Assembly: GCF_001922345.1 (NCBI RefSeq)
Contig: NZ_CP018812.1
Span: 186,001-250,000 of the forward strand
Reading direction: 5' to 3'
DNA: 64,000 nt
From: Paraburkholderia sp. SOS3
GTDB taxonomy: Bacteria > Pseudomonadota > Gammaproteobacteria > Burkholderiales > Burkholderiaceae
Shown piece by piece: positions 1 through 8,646 of this stretch; the first letter of the stretch is position 1; every line of letters starts with the position of its first letter. Both the position numbers and the translations under genes were made by a program. Below the pieces are notes generated by a model. That model was not told the DNA's origin, did not search any database, and was given only the letters and a program-made list of their open reading frames with translations.

Positions 1-603
<603 letters not shown>

Positions 604-683
604 TCAGTTGGAATCGGTTCGGTTGCGCCATTGCAGGCAACGCGCGCTTTCGCGGCACGCGTTGCGCAATCGGTCGATCGCGG

Positions 684-1526
684 TCAAAGGCGATAGAACG
701 CCGCGGCGTTGCCGCCGAAAATCGCGTCACGTTCTGCCTCGGAGAGCGCGGAAAGCAGCATCGTCGCGATCGAATGCCACAGCAGGTAGTCGCCGTTCAG
801 GTTCAGCACTGGCCAGTCGCTGCCCCACATGAGCCGCGCGGGCCCGAATGCCGCGAGCAGGTGGTCCACGTAAGGCCGCAGCGTCGCTTCGGTCCAGCCC
901 GCGGCCGCTTCGGTCGCAAGGCCCGATAGCTTGCAGTGCAGATGCGGCAGCCGTGCGAGCCGCGTGATGCCTTCGGCCCAGGCGTGCCAGCCCGCGCTGC
1001 CGTCGCGAATCGCCGGCTTTGCGCCGTGATCGACGACGATGCGCAGCGCCGGAAAGCGCCGCGCAAACGTCTCCAGTGCGTCGACGTGGCGCGTGAAAAT
1101 CAGCGCATCGAAGGCGAGGTCGTGCGCGATCAGCGCCTCGATGGCCGGCGCCAGCGCCGGGTCGGCGATCCAGTCGTCGTCGGGCAGATCCTGCAGCATC
1201 GGACGCACGCCCTTGAATTTGGGCTCGCGCGCAAGTTCCGCGATCAATGCGGGCGCGTCGGGCTCGAGCAGCGGCACCCATCCGACCACGCCGGCAATCG
1301 ATGCTTCGCTGCGCGCGAGATCGAGCAGATAGCGGGTTTCCTCGACGGTCGGCGCGGCCTGCACGGCCACCGTGCGCGCAACGCCCGCGCGCTCGCGCAG
1401 CGGCGCGAGATCCGCCGGCCCGAACACGCGAAAAAGCGGCGCGAGGCCCGGCGTGAGCCACCCGTAGTCGCCACGCGACGGATCCCAGTAATGCTGATGT
1501 GCGTCGATCTGCGGTGTAGTCGCCAT
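684..1526 (-). CDS. Amidohydrolase-2 family lactonase (L-fuconolactonase-like)
   Basis: A 280-residue TIM-barrel metal-dependent hydrolase. The N-terminus carries the metal-binding DAHQHYW motif (residues about 8-14), and the C-terminus has MWGSDWPVLN, typical of amidohydrolase-2 proteins. Length and motifs match L-fucono-1,5-lactonase and related sugar lactonases, which hydrolyse the lactone made by a sugar 1-dehydrogenase. The start codon lies one base after the stop of the upstream aldo/keto reductase, so the two are co-translated and their reactions are consecutive. A 2-pyrone-4,6-dicarboxylate lactonase-like role is possible from family alone, but the neighbours favour sugar lactone hydrolysis. 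Confidence 0.85.
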   Translation of the reverse strand: MATTPQIDAHQHYWDPSRGDYGWLTPGLAPLFRVFGPADLAPLRERAGVARTVAVQAAPTVEETRYLLDLARSEASIAGVVGWVPLLEPDAPALIAELAREPKFKGVRPMLQDLPDDDWIADPALAPAIEALIAHDLAFDALIFTRHVDALETFARRFPALRIVVDHGAKPAIRDGSAGWHAWAEGITRLARLPHLHCKLSGLATEAAAGWTEATLRPYVDHLLAAFGPARLMWGSDWPVLNLNGDYLLWHSIATMLLSALSEAERDAIFGGNAAAFYRL

Positions 1527-1527
1527 G

Positions 1528-2568
1528 TCATGCCTCCGGCACCGGCGCGCGCCGGTCGATCAGGCCCTGGTCCCGCAGCGCCTGCCACAATTCGACAGGA
1601 ATCGGGCGCTCGAACGATTCGACGTTCTGACGCACTTCGTCGGCGCTGCGCGCGCCGGTCAGCACGGTCGCGACCGACGGATGCGCATACGGAAACTGCA
1701 GCGCCGCGGCGGCGAGCGGCACACCATGCGCACGGCACACGTCTTCGAGACGCGCGACGCGCTCGATCACTTCGGGCGGCGCCGCTCCATAGTTGAATTT
1801 CAGATCGCCCGACACGCCCTGCGCGAGAATGCCCGAATTGAACGCACCGCCGAGCAGGATGCTCACGTTGCGCTTCTCGCAGTTCGGCAGCAGATCGTTC
1901 AGCGTCTGCTGTTCGAGCAGCGTATAGCGGCCCGCGAGCAGCGCGCAGTCGATCTCGAACTCGACCATCATTTCGAGCACGGCGGCGCCTTCGTTGACGC
2001 CAAGGCCCACCGCCTTCACGACCCCGGCCGAACGCAACTCGTCGAGTGCGCGAAAGCCGCCGCCGTCGGTCAACTGCTTCCAGTAAGTCGGGTTCCTGTC
2101 GCCGTGCGTCATGCGGCCGATATCGTGAACCAGCAGGATGTCGATATCGACGATGCCGAGGCGCTGCTGGCTATCTTCGAACGAACGCAGAATGCCGTCG
2201 TGCGTGTAGTCGTAGATCGCCTCGAACGGCAGCGGGTTCTGCCAGCCTTCGCTGCCGTCGTACGGATGCGTGCGCGGCACGAAGCGGCGGCCCGCTTTCG
2301 TCGACAGCACGTATTCGTCGCGTGCATAGCGGCGCAACGTGTCGCCGAGCCGATGCTCGGCCTTGGTGTGCCCATAGTGCGGCGCCGTGTCGAAGAAGCG
2401 CACGCCGGCGTTCCATGCAGCGTCGACGGTGGCCTGCGCTTCCTCTTCGGTCAGATCGCGGTACAGGCCGCCCAGCGGCGCGGTGCCAAGGCCGAGGCCG
2501 CTCACTTGCAAGTTGCGGCGGCCGATTGCGCGGCGGCGGCCGACCTTCGAATCGATTGCGGATGTCAT
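1528..2568 (-). CDS. Aldo/keto reductase, L-fucose / D-threo-aldose 1-dehydrogenase type
   Basis: A 346-residue aldo/keto reductase with the catalytic tetrad visible: Asp and Tyr in FFDTAPHYG, Lys in LSTKAGRRF and His in ILLVHDIG. The early region LGLGTAPLGGLY is characteristic of the D-threo-aldose (L-fucose) dehydrogenase subgroup, which oxidises the sugar at C1 to the lactone with NAD(P). It is the second step-encoding gene of a minus-strand operon, ending one base before the lactonase start. It should supply the lactonase's substrate. L-fucose, L-galactose and D-arabinose are all used by members of this subgroup, so the exact sugar is not fixed. Confidence 0.85.
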   Translation of the reverse strand: MTSAIDSKVGRRRAIGRRNLQVSGLGLGTAPLGGLYRDLTEEEAQATVDAAWNAGVRFFDTAPHYGHTKAEHRLGDTLRRYARDEYVLSTKAGRRFVPRTHPYDGSEGWQNPLPFEAIYDYTHDGILRSFEDSQQRLGIVDIDILLVHDIGRMTHGDRNPTYWKQLTDGGGFRALDELRSAGVVKAVGLGVNEGAAVLEMMVEFEIDCALLAGRYTLLEQQTLNDLLPNCEKRNVSILLGGAFNSGILAQGVSGDLKFNYGAAPPEVIERVARLEDVCRAHGVPLAAAALQFPYAHPSVATVLTGARSADEVRQNVESFERPIPVELWQALRDQGLIDRRAPVPEA

Positions 2569-2646
2569 CCCTGCGTCTCCAGTCCCATGCCGAATTCCTT
2601 TTTATGTCGTGCACGACTTTGCGTCGCGCCATGTCGCAGCTTCGAT

Positions 2647-2698
2647 GCGCCACCTCAATGCGTCACCTCAACGCGCCACCTCAACGCGCCACCTCAAC
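2647..2698. repeat. Four tandem copies of a 13-bp unit
   Basis: Four head-to-tail copies of GCGCCACCTCAAC with single-base variants at 2647-2659, 2660-2672, 2673-2685 and 2686-2698. The stop codon of the UxaA-family gene (TGA on the minus strand, 2694-2696) lies in the last copy, so the array makes up most of the spacer before the aldo/keto reductase. Confidence 0.85.
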
Positions 2699-4007
2699 GC
2701 GACGCAACACCCACCGCTCGCTGCGGCAACGCCGCATTGGACGGCAGGCAAGCGGGCCCGACCGGCTCGAACGTTTTGTACGTCAGAATAAATTCCTGAT
2801 GGCCGAGCGTTTCCGATTTCGAAGGATCGCCTTGCGCCACGCCCACCGTCACGTCGAATACCTCGCGGCCGACCTCCTCGAGCGTCGCGCGACCCTCGAG
2901 TATCCGGCCCGCGTCGACGTCCATGTCGCCGGACAGATTGCGATACGTGTCCGGATTCGCGCACACCTTGATGACCGGCGAAATCGCGGAGCCGACCACC
3001 GAGCCTCGGCCCGTCGTGAACAGGATCAGATGCGAGCCGCACGCGATCAGTTCGGCGATCTCCGCATTGTCGCTGATGTTCGGGAAGCCGAAACGCGGCT
3101 CGCCGTCGGGCACCACGTCGAGCAGGTACAGGCCGCCCGTCGGCGGCACGTCACCCGGCTTCACGATGCCGACGATCGGCGACGCGCCGCTTTTCGCGTA
3201 GGCGCCGAGCGACTTTTCCTCCTGCGTCGTGAGGCCGCCGTCCGCGTTGCCGACCGCGAAGCTGCCGTGCCCGAGTATCGAGAAGTAGCGCGCGGCCTTC
3301 GCGACGCACGCGACGATCTCGTCGCCAAGATCGGGGCGCGCCGCGCGGCTTTTCATATGGAATTCGCAGCCGACCAGCTCGCCCGTTTCCTCGAAGATGC
3401 ACGTCGCGCCTGCCTCGATCAACCGGTCGAACGCGCGGCCGACCGCCGGATTCGCGGTAATACCGCTGGTGCCGTCCGAGCCGCCGCATACCGTGCCGAT
3501 CACGAGTTCGCTCAGCGCCATCGGCACCTTCTGCTGCTTGGCCAGTTCGGCGCGCGCCCGTGCCACCCAGTCGACGCCGTGTTCGATCGTGCTGCGCGTG
3601 CCGCCCTTTTCCTGAATCGTCAGTATCTCGACGGGCCGGCCGCTCGCGCGCACGGCGTCGGCCAGAAAGTGCTTGTTCATGCTCTCGCAGCCGAGCGAAA
3701 CGAACAGCACGGCGCCGACGTTCGGATGCGTCGTCAACTGCTCCATCATCTTTTCGGCGTAGCTGTTCGGGTAGCAGCCCGGGAAGCCGATCAGATGCAC
3801 GGGCGGTTCGCGCTCGGCCGATGGGTCGTCGAAGGCGTCGAGCGGCTCGCGGAAATGCGTGACGATCTCGCGCGCGACGTGATGCGCGCATTCGACGAGA
3901 TACGCGACCGCGACCACATTGCGAATGCCCTTGCGGCCATCGCTGCGCAAATAGCCTTGCAGCATGGGCTGCTGCGCGGCAGTGGAGGAAATGGGGGTGT
4001 CGGTCAT
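2694..4007 (-). CDS. UxaA/altronate dehydratase-family large subunit (probable sugar-acid dehydratase)
   Basis: About 437 residues matching the catalytic part of the altronate dehydratase family: the N-terminal MLQGYLRSDGRKGIRN stretch, VCGGSDGTSGITANPA in the middle and TGRGSVVGSAISPVIKVCANP later. The SAF domain is encoded by the separate small gene upstream. Members of this family dehydrate sugar acids such as D-altronate, and some act on D-arabinonate or L-fuconate in non-phosphorylating pathways. Here it would make the 2-keto-3-deoxy acid between lactonase and SDR. The start is set at ATG 4007, where family similarity begins. The frame stays open to a TTG at 4109, but that extension is Arg-rich and unlike the family. 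Confidence 0.82.
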   Translation of the reverse strand: MTDTPISSTAAQQPMLQGYLRSDGRKGIRNVVAVAYLVECAHHVAREIVTHFREPLDAFDDPSAEREPPVHLIGFPGCYPNSYAEKMMEQLTTHPNVGAVLFVSLGCESMNKHFLADAVRASGRPVEILTIQEKGGTRSTIEHGVDWVARARAELAKQQKVPMALSELVIGTVCGGSDGTSGITANPAVGRAFDRLIEAGATCIFEETGELVGCEFHMKSRAARPDLGDEIVACVAKAARYFSILGHGSFAVGNADGGLTTQEEKSLGAYAKSGASPIVGIVKPGDVPPTGGLYLLDVVPDGEPRFGFPNISDNAEIAELIACGSHLILFTTGRGSVVGSAISPVIKVCANPDTYRNLSGDMDVDAGRILEGRATLEEVGREVFDVTVGVAQGDPSKSETLGHQEFILTYKTFEPVGPACLPSNAALPQRAVGVASR

Positions 4008-4105
4008 GATGGTTTCGCGTCGCTCGTGGCGACGCCTGGGTTGGACCTGGGTAGCTGGATGTGCCTGTTTCGGCGGCTTCACACGGTTTCTGGCCGTGCG
4101 TCCCG

Positions 4106-4414
4106 TCAATGTCGAACGAATGCGTGCTCCGTATCGTGCGTGTACGTAGGCAGGTAATCGCTTTCGAGGTTGTGCGTGTGCAGATGCTCGCCGCGCGCGA
4201 CGTCCGCGGTGACATGGCCGATCACCGCGCCGTAGCGCAGCACTTTTTCGTCCTTGACGAGCGCGCGGCGCGCGACCTTGTGGCCGAGATCGATCGTCGT
4301 TGCGAGCGTCACCGCCTCGCCCTCGATATCGAGCGGCGTACCGGCCGCAAGCCGCGCCCCGGCAACGAGGCAGTTGTCCTCGGGGTTCAGCAGGATCAAT
4401 CGGGGGTCTGTCAT
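4106..4414 (-). CDS. UxaA family small subunit (SAF domain)
   Basis: A 102-residue SAF domain protein, the equivalent of the N-terminal domain of one-piece altronate dehydratases or the small subunit of split enzymes. Visible features are the opening DPRLILLNPEDNCLVAGARL and the C-terminal segment LHTHNLESDYLPTY, which resembles the HxHN motif of this family (here HTHN). It is first in the minus-strand operon and should pair with the large subunit just downstream. It is divergent from the IclR regulator across a 134-bp control region. Confidence 0.85.
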   Translation of the reverse strand: MTDPRLILLNPEDNCLVAGARLAAGTPLDIEGEAVTLATTIDLGHKVARRALVKDEKVLRYGAVIGHVTADVARGEHLHTHNLESDYLPTYTHDTEHAFVRH

Positions 4415-4439
4415 GGGCGGCTCTGTCGACTATTTACTA

Positions 4440-4479
4440 ATGAACGTATTATTCATATTCGAACCTTGCCCGGTCAAGG
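4440..4479. promoter_or_regulatory. Divergent control region with two inverted repeats, candidate IclR operator
   Basis: Between the SAF-domain gene and the IclR gene there is a palindrome ATGAA-N7-TTCAT at 4440-4456 and a second, CCTTG-N6-CAAGG, at 4464-4479. Their place between divergent promoters is where an IclR protein would be expected to bind. Function is inferred from position and symmetry only. Confidence 0.4.
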
Positions 4480-4548
4480 CATGAACTTGCCGCGAACGTC
4501 CGTGTTTTCCCTGGCCACGGAGTACCGGCCGATTCCCTGGATAATGGG

Positions 4549-5415
4549 ATGCGAACAAACAGACATCAGACGGTCACCATGGACCCGCACGTAGACGACA
4601 AAGACGACGGCGACCGTTACCGCGCACCCGCGCTGGATAAGGGACTCGACATCCTCGAACTGCTCGCGGAGCAGAAAGGCGGCCTTACGCGCGCCGAAAT
4701 CACGAAGCTGCTCGGCCGCAACGCAAGCGAGATCTACCGTATGCTCGAGCGGCTCGTCGCGCGGCAATATGTGGTGCGCTCGGCTGCCGGCGATCGCTAT
4801 TCGCTGAGTCTCAAGCTCTATGCGCTCGCGCACCGGCATCCGCCGATGGAACGTCTGATTTCCGAGGCGTTGCCGCTGATGCAGCGCTTTGCTGCGCAGG
4901 CGGAACAGTCGGTGCACCTGGCCGTCTATGATCGCGGCAATCTGCTCGTCATCGCGCAAGTGGACGGCCCCGGCACCTGGGGCATCGCGGTGCGCCTCGG
5001 TGCGCGCGTCGGCCTCGTCGACACGGGTTCGGGCCGCTCGATGCTCGCGTTCCAGACACCCGAACAGCGTGCGCATATGCTCGCCGAACACACGGCCGTG
5101 AAAGGCGAAGTGACGATCGATCACGACGCACTCGAAGCGGCATGCGAACGCATTCGCGAAGCGGGCTTTTCGCAGAAGGACAGCCAGCAGATTTTCGGCG
5201 TCACCGATCTGACCTTCCCCTTGCTCGGCTCATCGGGTCAGGCGATTGCCGCATTGACGTGCCCATTCCTCAAGCGCATCGACGAATACGTCGCACCTTC
5301 GCTCGCGCAAACCACCGCGCTGCTGCGCGAAACGGCGCAGGCGCTGTCGATGTTTCGCGAGTTCGGCATCGGCGACGAACCCGCCCCGCAATCAGCCACC
5401 CAGGCATTCGAATAG
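4549..5415 (+). CDS. IclR-family transcriptional regulator
   Basis: A 288-residue regulator with an N-terminal winged helix starting at APALDKGLDILELLAEQ, followed by the recognition region NASEIYRMLERLVARQYV. The C-terminal IclR effector-binding domain includes MLAFQTPEQR and a late ALTCPFL stretch. An internal ATG at 4579 is an alternative start. It is transcribed away from the sugar catabolic operon and most likely controls it, responding to a sugar acid or keto-deoxy intermediate. The effector is not known. Confidence 0.9.
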   Translation: MRTNRHQTVTMDPHVDDKDDGDRYRAPALDKGLDILELLAEQKGGLTRAEITKLLGRNASEIYRMLERLVARQYVVRSAAGDRYSLSLKLYALAHRHPPMERLISEALPLMQRFAAQAEQSVHLAVYDRGNLLVIAQVDGPGTWGIAVRLGARVGLVDTGSGRSMLAFQTPEQRAHMLAEHTAVKGEVTIDHDALEAACERIREAGFSQKDSQQIFGVTDLTFPLLGSSGQAIAALTCPFLKRIDEYVAPSLAQTTALLRETAQALSMFREFGIGDEPAPQSATQAFE

Positions 5416-5418
5416 CGC

Positions 5419-5446
5419 TGGAAATCGCGCGCGCATGCGTTAGAAT
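5419..5446 (+). promoter_or_regulatory. Candidate sigma-70-type promoter
   Basis: TGGAAA (5419-5424) and TAGAAT (5441-5446) are separated by 16 bp, about 90 bp upstream of the 5537 start. They match the -35 and -10 consensus at 4 of 6 and 5 of 6 positions. There is no experimental support. Confidence 0.35.
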
Positions 5447-5536
5447 GTCGGCCCTTTCCGAACCCGCCGCGCAGCGTCACGCATGCGAGACGCTGCGCGC
5501 GCTTTCCAATCCGCTTCCAACACGCTTCGATACGCA

Positions 5537-6076
5537 ATGGCCAAACTGTTGTCCGACCACGAATTCCAACGCTTCACCGAACTTCAACAGAAGCAGGCAA
5601 GCTTCACGATCACGAGCGAAGAAGCCGACGAGCTGCGCGACATCGTCGCGCGTGCACAGCAAAAGCGCGACGATCGCGCAGCCGCCATGCAGGCCATCGA
5701 AACATACATCCGCCAGTTCGAAATCACGCCGGACGAGCTGTTCTCTCCCGAGCAGATCGCCGAAGCGGCGCGTTCGTACGGACTGATTCCCGCCGCCAAA
5801 AAAGAACGCGCGTTGCCGCCGACGCTGACGTTCAACGGCAAGCCGTATCAATGGACGCGCAATCTGCCCGATGAAATACGCGTACCGCTGTTCGACGCGT
5901 TCTCGAACGGCCAATCGGTGAAATCGTTTATCGCGACACCGAAGGACGCCGCGCGTTGCGCAGCGACGATCGCGCGCCTCGAACGCGAGACCGGCACGGT
6001 CTATGCGGATGCGTGGCTCGAAGAGCTCGCGGTCTCGCGCACGCAGATCGAAGAGGCCGCAGCGAAGCTTTCGTGA
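5537..6076 (+). CDS. Conserved hypothetical protein
   Basis: A 179-residue soluble protein with no signal peptide or membrane segment. The N-terminal half (to about residue 75) is charged and predicted helical. It then reads ITPDELF, and after a spacer ALPPTLTFNGKPYQWTRNLP. This order (helical part, ITxxEL, then xLPPxxxxxGKxYxWxR) resembles the layout of H-NS-family proteins such as the one at 19164, but the DNA-binding SGRGR core is absent, so I do not call it H-NS. The start at 5537 gives MAKLLSDHEF; an in-frame ATG at 5483 exists but lies within the likely leader. Function unknown. Confidence 0.7.
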   Translation: MAKLLSDHEFQRFTELQQKQASFTITSEEADELRDIVARAQQKRDDRAAAMQAIETYIRQFEITPDELFSPEQIAEAARSYGLIPAAKKERALPPTLTFNGKPYQWTRNLPDEIRVPLFDAFSNGQSVKSFIATPKDAARCAATIARLERETGTVYADAWLEELAVSRTQIEEAAAKLS

Positions 6077-6283
6077 GGTGCGTAGGCTCGCATGAACTCG
6101 CGTAAGAACCGTTAACCGGCCGGGCGCCGGAATTATTCCCCTACGCGCACGCAAATACAAAAATCTCGCGTGCGCGATGTCGCTGGCGCGCTTACGAACG
6201 AATTTTTTTCGCTGTCAGGAATATCTCCGTGACGGGTCATGTTTACCCGTTTGCACACCGCACAACTCGTCAAGGAGACGGAA

Positions 6284-6550
6284 ATGAAGACATTCGCGAT
6301 GTTGGCCATGGCGCTCGCAGCATTCAGTTCAGCCAACGTATTTGCACAAGGGAAAACGCGCGCCGAGGTTTATCAGGAACTCGTGCAGGCGAAGCAGAAC
6401 GGTCTCGATTTCGTGACCGACGCTTCGTACCCTGACGTGAGCCCCGTGTATCAGAACACCGTCGCCTATCTGAAGCAGAAGGCGCTTGCAAAGAACGAGC
6501 AGCAAAACGCGCGCTCGACTGCGGATGCCGATACGTCGGTCGCCCGCTGA
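6284..6550 (+). CDS. DUF4148 domain-containing secreted protein
   Basis: An 88-residue protein with a clear Sec signal peptide ending at VFAQ (about residue 22). The short DUF4148 pattern follows: TRAEVYQELVQAKQNGLDF, then DASYPDVSP. This family is abundant in Burkholderiaceae and its members are small periplasmic proteins of unknown function. AAGGAGA at 6271-6277 fixes the ATG at 6284. The stop overlaps the ribosome-binding region of the next small lipoprotein gene, so the two are likely translated together. Confidence 0.85.
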   Translation: MKTFAMLAMALAAFSSANVFAQGKTRAEVYQELVQAKQNGLDFVTDASYPDVSPVYQNTVAYLKQKALAKNEQQNARSTADADTSVAR

Positions 6551-6560
6551 GGTGACGGAC

Positions 6561-6794
6561 GTGCGGCACGAACACTCCCCCCCTGCCATGCAGGAACGTC
6601 GCGGCGAATCGCCTCGCCGCGGCCCGCGCGCCATGCTCGACACAGCGCGCCGCTCGAAAGGACTTCTGCTCGTCGCAGCAGCCGCTTTCGCAGTCAGCGC
6701 CTGCGCTTCGCTGCCGCCTTCCGGCGCGAACGCGAACGACGCGAATGCCTGCACCGGGCCCATCAGCTACTGCAACATCTTCTTCGGCTCCTGA
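6561..6794 (+). CDS. Small predicted lipoprotein
   Basis: Up to 77 residues. The core is a lipoprotein signal (RRSKG, then a hydrophobic stretch, then VSAC) followed by a mature part of only about 34 residues ending in SYCNIFFGS. The GTG at 6561 is chosen because GAGGTGA (6549-6555) sits five bases upstream and overlaps the previous stop. This gives an unusually long n-region; ATG codons at 6588 or 6633 would give a more typical signal. No known domain is seen. Likely anchored in the outer membrane. Confidence 0.5.
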   Translation: MRHEHSPPAMQERRGESPRRGPRAMLDTARRSKGLLLVAAAAFAVSACASLPPSGANANDANACTGPISYCNIFFGS

Positions 6795-6886
6795 GAGCCG
6801 CGCATCGACACTCAAGCCTGGCGGCTTCGCATGGCGGAAGACCGCGCCCATGCATGCCGCCTTGCACGTGTCTTTTGATGAGCCCT

Positions 6887-6912
6887 GTAACCGAGCCCGT
6901 GCTTTGAACGAA
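6887..6912 (+). promoter_or_regulatory. SigF-type ECF promoter of the DoxX-ECF operon
   Basis: GTAACC (6887-6892), 16 bp, then CGAA (6909-6912), exactly the layout known for Caulobacter SigF promoters. The same elements and flanks (TGTAACCG before, CGAACTAA after) occur upstream of the sigF-nrsF pair at 9316-9341 on the other strand. It lies 24-75 bp before the possible DoxX starts. Confidence 0.7.
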
Positions 6913-6986
6913 CTAACTCAAAGGCAGTGACAGTCATGACACTGCTGACACCGGTTCATTCACCATCACGGAAGAGGTTATCGAGC

Positions 6987-7493
6987 ATGCAAAACAGTCG
7001 GCCATTGACCGGGCTAGTCGGTTCGTTTCTGTCGGACAGAACGAAGTGCGCGTATTGGGCTCCGCTGCCGCTGCGATTTATTGTGGGTTACGGATTCATG
7101 GCGCACGGCGTAGCGAAGATCGTCAAACATCCCGAGGTCTTCGCCAATATTCTTCAGGCGCTGCACGTCCCTGCGCCGCACTTCATGGCTTGGGCGACGA
7201 TCGTCATCGAGCTGCTGGGCGGGCTCGCGATCCTGCTCGGCGCATTCGTTCCTCTTGTCAGCATACCGATGGCAGTCGTGCTCGCCGTTGCCACCTTCAC
7301 CGTGCACGTGCAGTTCGGCTTCACGTCGATCAAGCTGATGGCCGTGACGGCCGCGGGCCCGCAATTCGGCCCGCCCGGCTATGAAACCGATCTGCTGTAT
7401 CTCGCATGTCTCGTGGCGCTGGTGCTAGGCGGCGCCGGTCCGTTTGCGCTGGACGGCTATATCGGAAACCGGCTGCGCCCCAAACTCGCATGA
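6987..7493 (+). CDS. DoxX-family membrane protein
   Basis: A DoxX protein of about 168 residues with four membrane segments. The opening helix includes RFIVGYGFMAHGVAKI, and later parts include IVIELLGGLAILLGAF and YLACLVALVLGGAGPFALDGY, all typical of the family. DoxX proteins often accompany redox- or metal-stress sigma factors. ATG 6987 is preceded by AGAGG; an earlier in-frame ATG at 6936 is also possible. The stop overlaps the start of the ECF sigma factor gene (ATGA). The SigF-type promoter upstream suggests stress induction. Confidence 0.85.
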   Translation: MQNSRPLTGLVGSFLSDRTKCAYWAPLPLRFIVGYGFMAHGVAKIVKHPEVFANILQALHVPAPHFMAWATIVIELLGGLAILLGAFVPLVSIPMAVVLAVATFTVHVQFGFTSIKLMAVTAAGPQFGPPGYETDLLYLACLVALVLGGAGPFALDGYIGNRLRPKLA

Positions 7494-7987
7494 GCGCACC
7501 GGCCCTCTGCGACGAGATGCTCAGCCACGTACCGAAGCTTCGGCGTTACGCTCGCGCGCTACTCCTCAACCGTGAACGCGCGGACGATCTCGTGCAGGAT
7601 ACGCTCGAGCGCGCGTTGCGCAATGCGTCGCGATACCGTCCCGATACGGATCTGCGTGCGTGGCTCATGACGATCATGCACAACATCTTTGTCAACGATG
7701 TCGTCCGTGCTGCGAATGCGAAAGTGCATATCGCGGTGGACGACGCGAGCATCCTCGACGATCAGTTCATGGTCGACGGGCAGCACGCGGCCGGTCTCGA
7801 AATGCGCGACCTCGATAGCGCGTTGCAGCAGTTGCCGGCCGAGCAGCGCGAAATCGTGCTGCTCGTCGGCCTTGAGGAAATGAGCTATGCGCAGATTGCC
7901 GATACGTTGAACCTGCCGATCGGCACGGTGATGTCGCGTCTATCCAGGGCGCGTAACAAGCTGCGCATGTTGCTCGCGCGCGACTGA
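7490..7987 (+). CDS. ECF RNA polymerase sigma factor
   Basis: A 165-residue ECF sigma factor. Region 2 is seen in RADDLVQDTLERAL and LRAWLMTIMHNIFVND, and region 4 in LPAEQREIVLLVGLEEMSYAQIA with IGTVMSRLSRARNKLR as the recognition helix. It is translationally coupled to doxX (ATGA). No anti-sigma gene follows in the same direction; the next gene is the oppositely oriented nrsF, 17 bp away. The DoxX-ECF2 unit has a SigF-type promoter, so it may be a second tier under SigF. Its own target promoters are unknown. Confidence 0.9.
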   Translation: MSAPALCDEMLSHVPKLRRYARALLLNRERADDLVQDTLERALRNASRYRPDTDLRAWLMTIMHNIFVNDVVRAANAKVHIAVDDASILDDQFMVDGQHAAGLEMRDLDSALQQLPAEQREIVLLVGLEEMSYAQIADTLNLPIGTVMSRLSRARNKLRMLLARD

Positions 7988-8004
7988 CGCCATCACTGAA
8001 GCCA

Positions 8005-8646
8005 TCACCACCGCAGCACCTTTTTACCCAGCACAGCGCCGGCGAACGTCGGTATCGCGATACCGAGCAGATACCACGTTGCCCAGAACGGCACGCTCGT
8101 CTCCGGGCATCGCAAACAGTACGCTGCCGTGCCGATCGCGCCCGCCAGAAGCCCTGCAGCCGCGCCCGATAGTCGCAAGCGTGTAGGGGCGAGACCGCGC
8201 ACGACCGCGAGAATCGCAACGAGGCCCGGCACAGAGAGCGCTGCGATATTCAGCGAACAGGTTCGCCACGTGTGTCCCATGACGAGCGCTGCGCGCGTAT
8301 CGCGCGGCGCGAACCACAAGACTGTCAACGCGACGATAAGGACAATGGCCGCCGGTGCGACGAGGCCGGCCCACGCGCGTCCGACTGCAACGCCGGGCCG
8401 CGCGAGCCGCACCGTTGCAACAAGCGCGGCGCAGGCAACGGACGCCGCGAATGCGACCTTGGCCCAGAAGACCGGTGTAGAGACAAGCCACGCGAGATCG
8501 GACCGTACGCCGTAACTGAACAGCAGCAACGTGACCGCGCCGCCTACGGCAATGAAAAGCGCGCAAAGCATGCGCCGCTCGACGATGCGCCGGCCGACCG
8601 GCGCGACGTCCGCCGCCAGAACTGCAATCAGGTTCTCGGTATTCAT
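8005..8646 (-). CDS. nrsF: NrsF-family anti-sigma membrane protein (DUF1109)
   Basis: A 213-residue protein with six predicted membrane segments, for example MLCALFIAVGGAVTLLLFSY and IVLIVALTVLWFAP. Two conserved cysteine sites are visible, TWRTCSLNI and YCLRCPE. NrsF proteins hold SigF at the membrane and release it under metal or oxidative stress through such cysteines. The gene overlaps the stop of the ECF gene upstream (ATGA, 8643-8646), the usual sigF-nrsF arrangement. Confidence 0.85.
   Translation of the reverse strand: MNTENLIAVLAADVAPVGRRIVERRMLCALFIAVGGAVTLLLFSYGVRSDLAWLVSTPVFWAKVAFAASVACAALVATVRLARPGVAVGRAWAGLVAPAAIVLIVALTVLWFAPRDTRAALVMGHTWRTCSLNIAALSVPGLVAILAVVRGLAPTRLRLSGAAAGLLAGAIGTAAYCLRCPETSVPFWATWYLLGIAIPTFAGAVLGKKVLRW

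Noticed and set aside
4008..4109. A TTG start at 4109 for the UxaA-family large subunit
   Set aside because: It would add 34 Arg-rich residues unlike the family, while ATG 4007 lies shortly before the conserved MLQGYLRSDG start.
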